From the NCBI GenBank assembly GCA_934131175.1, contig CAKOZD010000003.1, positions 1 through 64,000 on the forward strand: a DNA stretch of 64,000 nt. Reading direction: 5' to 3'. Positions 53,398 through 61,943 of the stretch are shown here, piece after piece. This stretch comes from an uncultured Bacilli bacterium. GTDB lineage: Bacteria; Bacillota_I; Bacilli_A; RF39; UBA660. Below the pieces are notes generated by a model, which saw only the letters and a list, made by a program, of their open reading frames with translations, did no database searches and was not told the origin of the DNA. The first letter of the stretch is position 1. Each line of letters begins with the position of its first letter. The translations under genes and the position numbers were made by a program.

Positions 53398-54873
53398 ATG
53401 GAAAAATATGAAATAATTAAAAATATTGCCAAAAGAAGTGGCGGAGATATTTACTTAGGTGTAGTTGGTGCCGTAAGAACAGGAAAATCAACTTTTATAA
53501 AACGTGTTGTTGAAACATTAATTGTTCCAAACATTGAAGATGAATATGAAAGAAAAAGAGCATTAGATGAAATTCCTCAAAGTGCTGCTGGAAAAACAAT
53601 TATGACAACAGAACCTAAATTTGTTCCAAACAATACTGCAAAAATTAAAATAGATGACATAAACTGCAACATTAAATTAATAGACTGTGTTGGGTATATG
53701 ATTAATAATGCAATTGGCGCAACTGATGAAAATGGACCAAGAATGGTAAAAACACCTTGGTATAATGAAGAAATTCCTTTTACAGAAGCTGCAGAAATAG
53801 GAACAGAAAAAGTAATAAAAGAACATTCAACTATTGGTATAGTAGTAACATCTGATGGTTCAATTGGAGATTTCCAACGAAGTGATTATATTGAAGCAGA
53901 AACAAGAGTAATTGAAGAATTAAAAAGTATTGGAAAGCCATTCATAGTAGTATTAAATACAACACACCCTACTCATCCAGATACAGAAAATATCGCAAGA
54001 GAAATAAAAACCAAACAAAATATACCTGTACTTCCAATAAACATAGAAGCAATGAATGAAAAAGATATGTATAATATTCTAAGAGAAGCATTATATGAAT
54101 TCCCAGTCCTAGAAGTAAGAGTAAATATGCCAGAATGGATTAGTATTTTAAATCCGGATAATAAAATTAAAAAAGCATATATTGAATCTATAAAAGAGAG
54201 TGTAATTGAAATAGATAAAATAAGAGATGTAGAAAAAATAACTGAACATTTCTTAGAAAATGAATATATTGAAAAGTGTTATCTATCAGATATAGATACA
54301 TCAACTGGAATAATAACAGTTAACTTAACCGCTCCGATTAAACTATATAATGAAACACTAAATGAACTTATTGATAAAGATATTAAAACAAAAGCAGATT
54401 TACTATCTCTATTTCAAGAATATAATGTTGCAAAAAGAGAATATAATCAAATTAAATATGCTCTAAATATGGTAAAACAAACTGGTTATGGTATTGCTAC
54501 TCCATCTATTGATGATATGAAGTTGGATAAGCCTGAAATAATAAAACAAGGCCCTAGATATGGTGTTAAATTGAAGGCTGTTGCTCCATCTATTCACATG
54601 ATAAAAGTAGATGTAGAATCTACATTCGAACCAATTATTGGTAGTGAAACACAATGTAAAGAGTTAATTGACTACTTAACAAAAGATAAAGAAACTGATA
54701 AGAACGAAATATGGAAAAGTGAAATATTTGGTAGAAGTCTTGACTCTATTGTACAAGAAGGAATTCAATCAAAAATAAATCTTATGCCAGATAACATAAG
54801 ATTCAAATTACAAAACACTTTAACTAGAGTAGTAAATAAAGGTTCAAATAATGTTATTACAATAGTAATTTAA
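53398..54873 (+). CDS. spoIVA: Stage IV sporulation protein A
   Basis: A 491-aa SpoIVA, the ATP-hydrolysing protein that polymerises around the forespore and forms the basement layer of the spore coat. The Walker A is GAVRTGKSTF near residue 24; Walker B region LIDCVGYMI and the segment SAAGKTIMTTEPKFVPN are highly typical. The C-terminal end (NTLTRVVNKGSNNVITIVI) carries the conserved membrane-targeting end. It is full length. It is strong evidence that the organism forms endospores. The ATG follows AAGGAGAATGCT. Confidence 0.97.
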   Translation: MEKYEIIKNIAKRSGGDIYLGVVGAVRTGKSTFIKRVVETLIVPNIEDEYERKRALDEIPQSAAGKTIMTTEPKFVPNNTAKIKIDDINCNIKLIDCVGYMINNAIGATDENGPRMVKTPWYNEEIPFTEAAEIGTEKVIKEHSTIGIVVTSDGSIGDFQRSDYIEAETRVIEELKSIGKPFIVVLNTTHPTHPDTENIAREIKTKQNIPVLPINIEAMNEKDMYNILREALYEFPVLEVRVNMPEWISILNPDNKIKKAYIESIKESVIEIDKIRDVEKITEHFLENEYIEKCYLSDIDTSTGIITVNLTAPIKLYNETLNELIDKDIKTKADLLSLFQEYNVAKREYNQIKYALNMVKQTGYGIATPSIDDMKLDKPEIIKQGPRYGVKLKAVAPSIHMIKVDVESTFEPIIGSETQCKELIDYLTKDKETDKNEIWKSEIFGRSLDSIVQEGIQSKINLMPDNIRFKLQNTLTRVVNKGSNNVITIVI

Positions 54874-54897
54874 AAGAGTGAAATTATTCACTCTTTT
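54872..54897. terminator. Bidirectional terminator
   Basis: A perfect 11-bp stem (AAAAGAGTGAA / TTCACTCTTTT) with loop ATTA ends spoIVA and the convergent gene. Confidence 0.85.
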
Positions 54898-55591
54898 TAG
54901 TACTTACTTTAGAAATCAATTCATTGTAATAATTATATAAATCTTGAGTTTTAAATTTAATTTCTCCATCTTCTACTACCCAATCATCTTTATATAAAAC
55001 TAAGAAATTAAGAACTTCAATACTAGTATCATAAACATTATTCATACGAGATTTAGTACTCTTTAATAATTCTATAGTAGAATTATAATTACTTCTCATA
55101 TTTGAAGAAAACATTAAATTATCATATAAATTAACATAGTATTCTTCTTTAGTACTTTTATAAATATTATTTTTAATCTCTTCATCACCAAATTTATTAA
55201 TTAAATCATCGACTTTTTTGTTAAACGTCTCTTTAGATGTATTTAAATATTCAAGTGACTTAGTAAATTCAGGACCATCTGTTGAATAATTATCATATGA
55301 AAGTATTGTAGTTAATTCCTTATCATTGATAAGTTTTAATACTTCTTGTAATTCTAAATGATAATCATCTAAATATTTTTTAATAGACTTCTCAACAACA
55401 GCATACTTTCCTCTAGTAACTGTTTTTTTATTATATCTATCTTTAGTAATATCTAACTTAGATAAATACTCCATTTCATTTTTAAGTTCGTTTTCCATAG
55501 TAGCATCTCTAATTACAAGAAAACTAACTAACATAAACATATTTAAAACAATAAAACCAAATACTAGCAAAAACTTCTTTCTACTACTCAT
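54884..55591 (-). CDS. Membrane-anchored helical protein, unknown
   Basis: A 235-aa protein with one N-terminal helix (about 6-26) and an extracytoplasmic region that is almost all predicted helix, Lys/Glu/Asn-rich, without cysteines. I recognise no family. It starts 8 bases after the 145-aa gene on the same strand and ends at the spoIVA terminator, so it lies at the end of the nrnA-engB operon. Confidence 0.65.
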   Translation of the reverse strand: MSSRKKFLLVFGFIVLNMFMLVSFLVIRDATMENELKNEMEYLSKLDITKDRYNKKTVTRGKYAVVEKSIKKYLDDYHLELQEVLKLINDKELTTILSYDNYSTDGPEFTKSLEYLNTSKETFNKKVDDLINKFGDEEIKNNIYKSTKEEYYVNLYDNLMFSSNMRSNYNSTIELLKSTKSRMNNVYDTSIEVLNFLVLYKDDWVVEDGEIKFKTQDLYNYYNELISKVSTKKSE

Positions 55592-55599
55592 ATCATCAC

Positions 55600-56037
55600 C
55601 TACTTATATACAATACTATCTCTAAGTAATAAATTAGTATCGTACCCAAATATAAATTTACCAAACTCCACCTTTTCAAGTAACTTATCAAATGAATCAT
55701 CTACTAGGCCATAAAACTCTCCATCTAAATACCTAATAGTATCTAAATCTTTTATACATAAATAATTCATAGTCTTAAAATATACTTCATTATCATCGTT
55801 TAAAATAATTTTTAAATCGATTGAATCCTTATATAAAGAATCATCTATTTTAACTAAATTTAAAAATAATCCTATTTTTCTATAATAAGTATAAACTTTA
55901 TAATAACCATTAAGTTTTAATTCATTCTTAAGTTTATCTATATATTCTTTTACAACATTTCTAATATCAGCATCACAATCAATCTTTTCATAAACATATA
56001 TTTTTATATTATCAGAAGATAATAATTCAATTTCCAC
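55600..56037 (-). CDS. Unknown small soluble protein
   Basis: An unrecognised 145-aa acidic protein with alternating strands and helices and two cysteines. It begins MEIELLSSDNIKIYVYEKID and may fold as a compact alpha/beta domain. The start has a TTAGGTGATTAT site. It follows engB by 24 bases and precedes the anchored helical protein. Confidence 0.65.
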   Translation of the reverse strand: MEIELLSSDNIKIYVYEKIDCDADIRNVVKEYIDKLKNELKLNGYYKVYTYYRKIGLFLNLVKIDDSLYKDSIDLKIILNDDNEVYFKTMNYLCIKDLDTIRYLDGEFYGLVDDSFDKLLEKVEFGKFIFGYDTNLLLRDSIVYK

Positions 56038-56061
56038 ATAATCACCTAATAAAATATATGC

Positions 56062-56658
56062 CTAAATTGTATCCTCATAAACTAAATCTTCAATTTTCTT
56101 TAATACTTCTTTAACACCAAGTCTAGTAACACTAGAGAAAACTACTAAATCATCTCCTATTACTAAGTCAAGGGTATCCATAATTAGCTTTAGATTTTTT
56201 TGTTTTTTACTTCCACCTACTTTATCAGCTTTTGTTGCGATAACAGTTACAGGAAGGTTATAGTATTTTAAAAAGTTATACATTAATAAATCATCTTCAG
56301 TTGGTTTCATTCTAAAGTCAATTAACATAAAAACTCTTTTTAATTGCTCACGTTTTTCCAAATACTCTTCAATCATCATACCAAACTTAGCTTGAGTCTT
56401 TTTATCAACAGATGCATAACCATATCCAGGAACATCTATTAAATAAAAATCATTATTAACTCCATAAAAATTCAATGTTTGAGTCTTACCAGGTTTTGAA
56501 GAAGTATAAGCTAAATTCTTACGAGATAAAATAGAGTTTATAAAACTACTCTTTCCTACATTACTTCTACCAACAAGTAAAAATTCAGGTTTGTTCTCAT
56601 CAGGATATTGACTTCTACGTGATGCAATAACATCTAAATTTGCTTCTTTAATAACCAT
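56062..56658 (-). CDS. engB: Ribosome biogenesis GTPase EngB (YsxC)
   Basis: A 198-aa GTPase needed for assembly of the large ribosomal subunit. G1 is GRSNVGKSSFIN, G3 DVPGYGYASVDKK, G4 ATKADKVG. Length and the FLLVGRSNVGK start are typical. Its ATG overlaps the nrnA stop as TAATG. Confidence 0.96.
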   Translation of the reverse strand: MVIKEANLDVIASRRSQYPDENKPEFLLVGRSNVGKSSFINSILSRKNLAYTSSKPGKTQTLNFYGVNNDFYLIDVPGYGYASVDKKTQAKFGMMIEEYLEKREQLKRVFMLIDFRMKPTEDDLLMYNFLKYYNLPVTVIATKADKVGGSKKQKNLKLIMDTLDLVIGDDLVVFSSVTRLGVKEVLKKIEDLVYEDTI

Positions 56659-57608
56659 TATTCTTCACCTTCATCATTATATTTTTTTAATTCTTTATCT
56701 AAATCTCTCATAACTTCCAATGCCTCATCTAAAGTTTTAACTCTAACACCAGATGCCATTTTATGACCACCACCATGATGTTGTTCTGCTACTTTGTTAA
56801 TTTCTGGTCCACGAGATCTAATAGAAATACGATATTGATTATTTTTTATATCTTCAGTAATAGTTGCCCAAACAAGAACCTCTTTAATATAATTAAAATC
56901 ATTAATCATATTTCCAGCAGAAGCACTATCAACACCATATTCATTTATTACGTCATTACTAATTACAACATAACCAAGCTTATTTTCAGTAACTTTCATA
57001 TTAAGAGAAATATATCCTTCAAGTCTAACTTCAGAAAGAGGTCTAAGATATAATTTATTATAAATTTCACTTAAATCAAAATCATAATCTCTTAAATAAT
57101 TAGAAACTCTTTGAAAAGTATTTGCTGTTGCACTATTAAATAAAAATCTATTTGAATCAGACACTAATCCCATATATAAAAGTTCTGCAATTTCTTTATT
57201 ACACTTTAGTTCAGTATCTTCAATAATCTTCATTATTATCTCACAAGCAGAAGTTTTATCATCTTCTATAATTTCTAATCCACCAAATTCTTCTATAAAT
57301 GGATGATGATCAATCTTAATAACATCACTAAAATTATCTGGGTTTGCAGAATCGATTCTTTTTTTATCTGGTGTATCACAAACTATTAATAAAGCATTAT
57401 CAGAAGTTTCTAACTTATCAAGTTTACCAAAATGAGCAAACTTTTGACTACCAGTACCGATTGCTAAAACCTTCTTATCTGGAAAAGTTAACCTAATAGA
57501 ATCTCTAAGTGCTAATTGACTACATAAAGCATCCGGATCAACACCTATATGTCTTGCAATCATAATTGTATCGTATTGTTTTATTTTATCTATTATTTCA
57601 GTATACAT
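56658..57608 (-). CDS. nrnA: DHH-family phosphoesterase NrnA-like
   Basis: The 316-aa DHH/DHHA1 protein resembles NrnA: it degrades nanoRNAs and dephosphorylates pAp. Motifs: ARHIGVDPDALCSQ, VCDTPDKKRID, KIDHHPFI (DHH motif) and near the end GGGHKMASGVRVKT of the DHHA1 domain. It starts 10 bases after the divergent AckA paralogue and is coupled to engB. Confidence 0.92.
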   Translation of the reverse strand: MYTEIIDKIKQYDTIMIARHIGVDPDALCSQLALRDSIRLTFPDKKVLAIGTGSQKFAHFGKLDKLETSDNALLIVCDTPDKKRIDSANPDNFSDVIKIDHHPFIEEFGGLEIIEDDKTSACEIIMKIIEDTELKCNKEIAELLYMGLVSDSNRFLFNSATANTFQRVSNYLRDYDFDLSEIYNKLYLRPLSEVRLEGYISLNMKVTENKLGYVVISNDVINEYGVDSASAGNMINDFNYIKEVLVWATITEDIKNNQYRISIRSRGPEINKVAEQHHGGGHKMASGVRVKTLDEALEVMRDLDKELKKYNDEGEE

Positions 57609-57618
57609 ATATCATTTC

Positions 57619-58803
57619 CTATCTATTTGTAATTAATTCTAAAGTATCCTTTGCAACCATTAACTCTTCATCAGTTGGAATAGTATATATTGCAATACTT
57701 GAATCATTTGTACTTATTTTTACTTCTTCACTCTTTTTATTATTCATATCTAAATCAATCTTAACACCAAGACATGCAAGACGCTCACATATTTCACGTC
57801 TAACTGGAACACTATTCTCACCAATTCCTGCAGTAAATACAATAGCATCAACTCCGCCTAAAAGTACATAGTATTGAGAAATAAAGTCAACTACTCTTCT
57901 TACAAATTTATTCTTAGCAAGAATTGCTTTCTCATTTCCTTTATCACATTGTTCTAATATATCACGCATATCATGACTATACTCACTAATACCTAGTAAA
58001 CCACTATGTTTTGTCAAGTCATCAATTATTTCTCCAACATTTTTTCCCTCTTTTTCCATAACAAAAGGAATAATAGATGGGTCAATGTCACCACTTCTAG
58101 TTCCCATAACAATACCAGATAATGGAGTAAATCCTGTACTAGTGTCAACTACTTTCATATCTTTAATAGCAGATACAGAACCACCATTTCCAAGATGACA
58201 ACTAATTAATTTAAAATTATCTCTTCCAAGAATTTTTCTTATTTCTTCAGTAACATACTTATGACTTGTTCCATAAAAACCATATTTTCTAACTCCATAT
58301 TTTTCATACCATTCATATGGAACAGGATATAAGAAATTTTCTTCACTTATAGTTTGATGGAATGCAGTATCAAAAACAGCAACCATTAATGTATTTGGAA
58401 GTAAATTCTTAAAAGCCTTCATTCCATCAGCTTCACTCTTATTATATAATGGAGCAAGATCACTAAGTTCATAAACATCATTAATAACTTTGTCACTAAT
58501 AAATACACTATTTGAATATTTTGAACCACCATGAACAACTCTATGTCCAATAGCTTTTACATCATCTAAAGAACCAATAACATTTAAAGTAAGTAAATTG
58601 TCAAATAAAATTTTAACGGCATCTTCATAGTTATTAATTTCAGAAGTTAAAACTATTTTTTCACCATTATATTTAATTTCACAACTACTATCTTCAAGTC
58701 CAATCCTTTCAATTATACCTTTAGCAATAACACTATTGTCATCCATTTCAAATAAAGTAAATTCCATAGAACGACTTAAAGTATTAATTGTCATAATTTT
58801 CAT
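57619..58803 (-). CDS. Acetate kinase paralogue with altered active site
   Basis: This 394-aa protein is clearly AckA-like throughout (HRVVHGGSKYS, VFDTAFHQT, HLGNGGSVSAIKD, GTRSGDIDPSI, FTAGIGENS). However, the N-terminal phosphate-binding motif NxGSSSxK reads NTLSRSME, so the Lys is Glu; HNPxN reads YNKSE; and GFHGTSH reads GFYGTSH. By family knowledge these are residues contacting phosphate and the transition state. It may be inactive as acetate kinase, act on another acid, or be regulatory. It lies directly downstream of a more standard AckA, separated by 88 bases with a terminator. Confidence 0.85.
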   Translation of the reverse strand: MKIMTINTLSRSMEFTLFEMDDNSVIAKGIIERIGLEDSSCEIKYNGEKIVLTSEINNYEDAVKILFDNLLTLNVIGSLDDVKAIGHRVVHGGSKYSNSVFISDKVINDVYELSDLAPLYNKSEADGMKAFKNLLPNTLMVAVFDTAFHQTISEENFLYPVPYEWYEKYGVRKYGFYGTSHKYVTEEIRKILGRDNFKLISCHLGNGGSVSAIKDMKVVDTSTGFTPLSGIVMGTRSGDIDPSIIPFVMEKEGKNVGEIIDDLTKHSGLLGISEYSHDMRDILEQCDKGNEKAILAKNKFVRRVVDFISQYYVLLGGVDAIVFTAGIGENSVPVRREICERLACLGVKIDLDMNNKKSEEVKISTNDSSIAIYTIPTDEELMVAKDTLELITNR

Positions 58804-58867
58804 AAAACTACCTCTTTCTAGAAACCTATTAATATTATACTACAATCATATAATTAAAGAAAGAAAA

Positions 58868-58886
58868 AAGATTGGACTAGCCAATC
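58868..58886 (-). terminator. Terminator after ackA
   Basis: A 7-bp stem (AGATTGG / CCAATCT) with 5-nt loop followed by TTTTTTC on the minus strand. Confidence 0.7.
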
Positions 58887-58891
58887 TCTAA

Positions 58892-60085
58892 TTATTTACA
58901 TAATTCATATGTATCTTTAATAATCATTATTTCTTCGTTTGTAGGAAGAACATAAACTGGGATACTAGAATCTTCACTAGTAATAATTCCTTCATTTACA
59001 TCTTTAAATCCTGCAATTGAATCATTTACTTCTTCATTTAGTTTTAATCCTAAACAAGAAAGTTTATTAACGATATCTGCTCTTGTTTCACTACCATTTT
59101 CAAGAACTCCAGCAGTCATAACAATAGCATCTACTTTTCCTTCTAATTCAACATAATATTGTGAAATATAACGAACAATTCTATCAACATACATATCTAA
59201 TGCTAATTTAGCATTTTCATCTCCATCTGCGATTGCTTTTTCAACATCTCTGTTATCGTTAAATCCACAAATTCCAAGAAGTCCACTCTTCTTATTATAA
59301 GATGAAGATACTTCATCAACTGAAAGACCTGCTTCTTCAATCATATATTCAGTAATAGATGGATCGATTGAACCACAACGAGTACCCATCATTAATCCAT
59401 CAACTGGAGTAAGACCCATTGTTGTGTCATAACATTTACCATTCTTAATAGCACTAATACTTGCTCCACTACCAACATGGCAAATAATTAAATTTACATC
59501 TTCCTTACCTAATCTTTCTTTCATTTCTGTAGTAATGTATTTATGACTTGTACCATGGAAACCATATTTTCTAACACCATACTTAGTATACCATTCCATT
59601 GGAACTGGATACATATAATTTACTTTTGGCATTGTTTGATGGAATGCTGTATCAAATACTGCAACCATAGGAACATTTGGTAAAGCTTCTTTCATTGCTT
59701 TAATACCAGCTAAATTTCCAGGATGATGTAATTTAGCAAATTTAGTTAAACTTTCAATATCAGAAATTACTTGATCATCAATTATAACTGAATCAGCATA
59801 TTTTTCACCACCATGAACAACTCTATGTCCAACTGCAGCTATTTCATCCATACTTTCAACTGCACCATATTTAATTAATTCATCAATTAAAACTTTAACA
59901 GCCTCAGTATGATTCTTTAAAGGTTTTTCTCCTTTTATTTTCTTTCCATTAACTTTAGTATTCCAAAAACTATCATCAGCACCTATTTTTTCAATATAAC
60001 CACTAATAATAACTTCTTCTTCAGGCATTTCAACTAATTGAAATTTTAAAGAACTACTACCTGCATTAACACATAATAACTTCAT
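58892..60085 (-). CDS. ackA: Acetate kinase
   Basis: A 397-aa acetate kinase making ATP from acetyl phosphate, the last step of acetate fermentation. Motifs are present: NAGSSSLKFQ, HRVVHGGEKYAD, LHHPGNLAGI, VFDTAFHQT, GFHGTSHKY, GTRCGSIDPS and PTNEE at the end. One departure: HLGNGAS is HVGSGAS, so the Asn of that loop is Ser. The start MKLLCVNAGSS follows AAAAAGGAGATGCAAA; the frame extends 18 codons upstream but does not match the family. The terminator after it separates it from its paralogue. Confidence 0.95.
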   Translation of the reverse strand: MKLLCVNAGSSSLKFQLVEMPEEEVIISGYIEKIGADDSFWNTKVNGKKIKGEKPLKNHTEAVKVLIDELIKYGAVESMDEIAAVGHRVVHGGEKYADSVIIDDQVISDIESLTKFAKLHHPGNLAGIKAMKEALPNVPMVAVFDTAFHQTMPKVNYMYPVPMEWYTKYGVRKYGFHGTSHKYITTEMKERLGKEDVNLIICHVGSGASISAIKNGKCYDTTMGLTPVDGLMMGTRCGSIDPSITEYMIEEAGLSVDEVSSSYNKKSGLLGICGFNDNRDVEKAIADGDENAKLALDMYVDRIVRYISQYYVELEGKVDAIVMTAGVLENGSETRADIVNKLSCLGLKLNEEVNDSIAGFKDVNEGIITSEDSSIPVYVLPTNEEIMIIKDTYELCK

Positions 60086-60141
60086 TTTGCATCTCCTTTT
60101 TCTAAAACTTAAAATATCAAAATAGTAATAATTTGTCAATA

Positions 60142-60555
60142 CTATTCAAAATGATACCCCTTAGTATTTATACCACATTTATTTAGTTTTTTAACACGTT
60201 TATTTAAAGGTAAATTTAATATATCAGGATAAACACTTTGTACTTTCTCACTAGAAGTAAAATCAACTAAATTTTCAACTATAATATTCTTATCATCATC
60301 AATACACTTAAATGGTTCAAATACCTTATTTCTATATAAAGACCAATAATACTTATCAAATCTTGTAAGCAATATACAATATAAATTTTTATTATTCTTA
60401 ATTAAAAATAAATTATCTATTAAATTTTCTCTATTCTCATTTAATAAATCATAATTAGTTCTAATAAAACTATAAATACTTTCTATTTCGATATTTTTAC
60501 TAAATAAAAATTCTACTATATCACTAAATTCATCTATTAGATTGTCTTTCTCCAT
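60142..60555 (-). CDS. Small partner of HipA-like kinase, unknown
   Basis: I do not recognise this 137-aa soluble protein. It is helical and mixed-charge, with a central aromatic block (YCILLTRFDKYYWSLYRNKV) and a basic region NLPLNKRVKKLNKCG before the end. The ATG follows AAAGGTGATAATT, and the gene overlaps the end of the HipA-like kinase by 26 bases, so the two are translated together. It does not look like HipB (no HTH). It may be a substrate, inhibitor or immunity partner; that is inference. Confidence 0.65.
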   Translation of the reverse strand: MEKDNLIDEFSDIVEFLFSKNIEIESIYSFIRTNYDLLNENRENLIDNLFLIKNNKNLYCILLTRFDKYYWSLYRNKVFEPFKCIDDDKNIIVENLVDFTSSEKVQSVYPDILNLPLNKRVKKLNKCGINTKGYHFE

Positions 60556-61591
60556 AATTATCACCTTTCATATATTTATTAATTTCATTCTTTATATAAT
60601 TTAAATTATCTTCATATAAATAAGTTATATAAAAAAACAATTTATCATTCATCTTAATATTATATTTTTCTTCTAATTTCTTAATTGTATTTTCTAAAAA
60701 TTCTACATTACAAATCTCACACATAGAAGACAAAATAGAAATAAAATCAATGTCTTCTGATTCTAGCATTTCTTTTAAACAATCAACATTAGAATTTTTT
60801 CCACTATAACTATATGATAGTTTAAAACCTTTATATTTTTTTATCAAAAGTTCATTTTTTAATTTTTGATAGTCTCTTGAATCTCTAAAATAGTCTGTAC
60901 ATCTCTTATTCATATCAAAATATTCTAATCCAAAAGAACAATTATTATCGAATATAGGTGAAAAAGAATATTTGTCATCTTTTTTTAACAATCCATAATT
61001 ATTGGGATGTCTATCTTGTTGCATCGTAATCATATCAAAACATAAAAGTACTGCTAAATTGTATTTAATATTTTTCTTTTCTTCTTCGCTAAATTCTTGA
61101 TTTTTATTAATTATTTCACACATATCTTTAAAATTATTTAATTTTTTAGAACAAGTTATTGAAACATTACCTTCGTTTTCTTTAGCAATATTCTCTGCTT
61201 TTTCTGTAATTATCTGTGAAATGTTATTATCTATTGCTCTTTGAATGAGTTCATTTCCATGAATTAATTCATCATTTTCTTTTATAAAAGATTTAGTTAA
61301 AAATCCTGCTTTATCATTAAAACTAGCAAGACCATACTTTGCACATTTTATTCCTAACTCGTCAGCAAATTCTTTTGATAATAATTCTCCCCACATATTG
61401 TATTCAAATTCTTTTATTTTCTTAAATAGATATCTATTTTTACCATCGTCTATCCAAAATAAAGCATTTATTCCATTTCCTTCAAATTCTATAAAATCCT
61501 TATTATAAAATTCATCCAGATTACCATTAAATGAATAATTAAATTTATCTTTTAAATATTTTTCTATACTAAGAATACCATTATCTATCAT
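60530..61591 (-). CDS. HipA-fold protein kinase
   Basis: A 353-aa protein with the C-terminal kinase core of the HipA group, whose best-known members phosphorylate aminoacyl-tRNA synthetases and cause growth arrest. The catalytic loop MQQDRHPNNYGLL (about 190-202) matches the HipA NTDRHxxNxG pattern and SPIFDNNCSFG (211-221) matches the metal-binding DN. A Lys in YLFKKIKEF (near 57) and a Glu near 69 could bind ATP. The HipA N-terminal subdomain is shortened, as in CtkA-like stand-alone kinases. No HTH antitoxin precedes it; the overlapping downstream gene replaces it in position. Confidence 0.78.
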   Translation of the reverse strand: MIDNGILSIEKYLKDKFNYSFNGNLDEFYNKDFIEFEGNGINALFWIDDGKNRYLFKKIKEFEYNMWGELLSKEFADELGIKCAKYGLASFNDKAGFLTKSFIKENDELIHGNELIQRAIDNNISQIITEKAENIAKENEGNVSITCSKKLNNFKDMCEIINKNQEFSEEEKKNIKYNLAVLLCFDMITMQQDRHPNNYGLLKKDDKYSFSPIFDNNCSFGLEYFDMNKRCTDYFRDSRDYQKLKNELLIKKYKGFKLSYSYSGKNSNVDCLKEMLESEDIDFISILSSMCEICNVEFLENTIKKLEEKYNIKMNDKLFFYITYLYEDNLNYIKNEINKYMKGDNYGERQSNR

Positions 61592-61623
61592 TTAATCACC
61601 AACCTATATTAATTATAAAAAAA

Positions 61624-61655
61624 AAAGAAGAATTATTAAAGTATAATTCCTCTTT
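61624..61655 (-). terminator. Terminator after SASP gene
   Basis: A 13-bp stem with one G-U (AAAGAGGAATTAT / ATAATTCTTCTTT on the minus strand) followed by TTTTTT. Confidence 0.8.
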
Positions 61656-61664
61656 TTTAGTAAA

Positions 61665-61889
61665 CTATTTACTTCTACTATTCTTTTTAGAAGTTGATTT
61701 TCCTTTACCATTTTGAACTAATCTTTTAGTCATTTCTCCACCAACACTACCGTTAGCACGACTACTAGCATCTGCTCCTAAATTAACACCAAATTCATTA
61801 GCAATTTCGTATTTCATAGAATCAGTTGCTTTCATACCATTAGTTCTAGCATTTCTTGCATTTCTTGCATTTTTCTTTGGTCTTGCCAT
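61665..61889 (-). CDS. Alpha/beta-type small acid-soluble spore protein
   Basis: A 74-aa SASP: these coat spore DNA, protect it from UV and heat, and are cut by the GPR protease in germination. The signature is clear: [13 protein letters not shown] with the GPR site, then [17 protein letters not shown]. The N-terminus carries a basic repeat [14 protein letters not shown] and the C-terminus a basic tail [14 protein letters not shown], both longer than usual and likely extra DNA-contacting arms. The ATG follows GTAGGAGGTGAGATT and a sigma-G-like promoter. It is a single-gene unit. Confidence 0.95.
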   Translation of the reverse strand: MARPKKNARNARNARTNGMKATDSMKYEIANEFGVNLGADASSRANGSVGGEMTKRLVQNGKGKSTSKKNSRSK

Positions 61890-61907
61890 AATCTCACCTC
61901 CTACAAT

Positions 61908-61937
61908 TAGGATGTAAAATTATTTTAATTTTATACA
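61908..61937 (-). promoter_or_regulatory. Sigma-G-like promoter of SASP gene
   Basis: On the minus strand TGTATA, a 17-bp spacer and CATCCTA lie just upstream of the SASP gene. They match the sigma-G consensus TGAATA-N17/18-CATACTA at 11 of 13 positions. Confidence 0.55.
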
Positions 61938-61943
61938 TTAATT

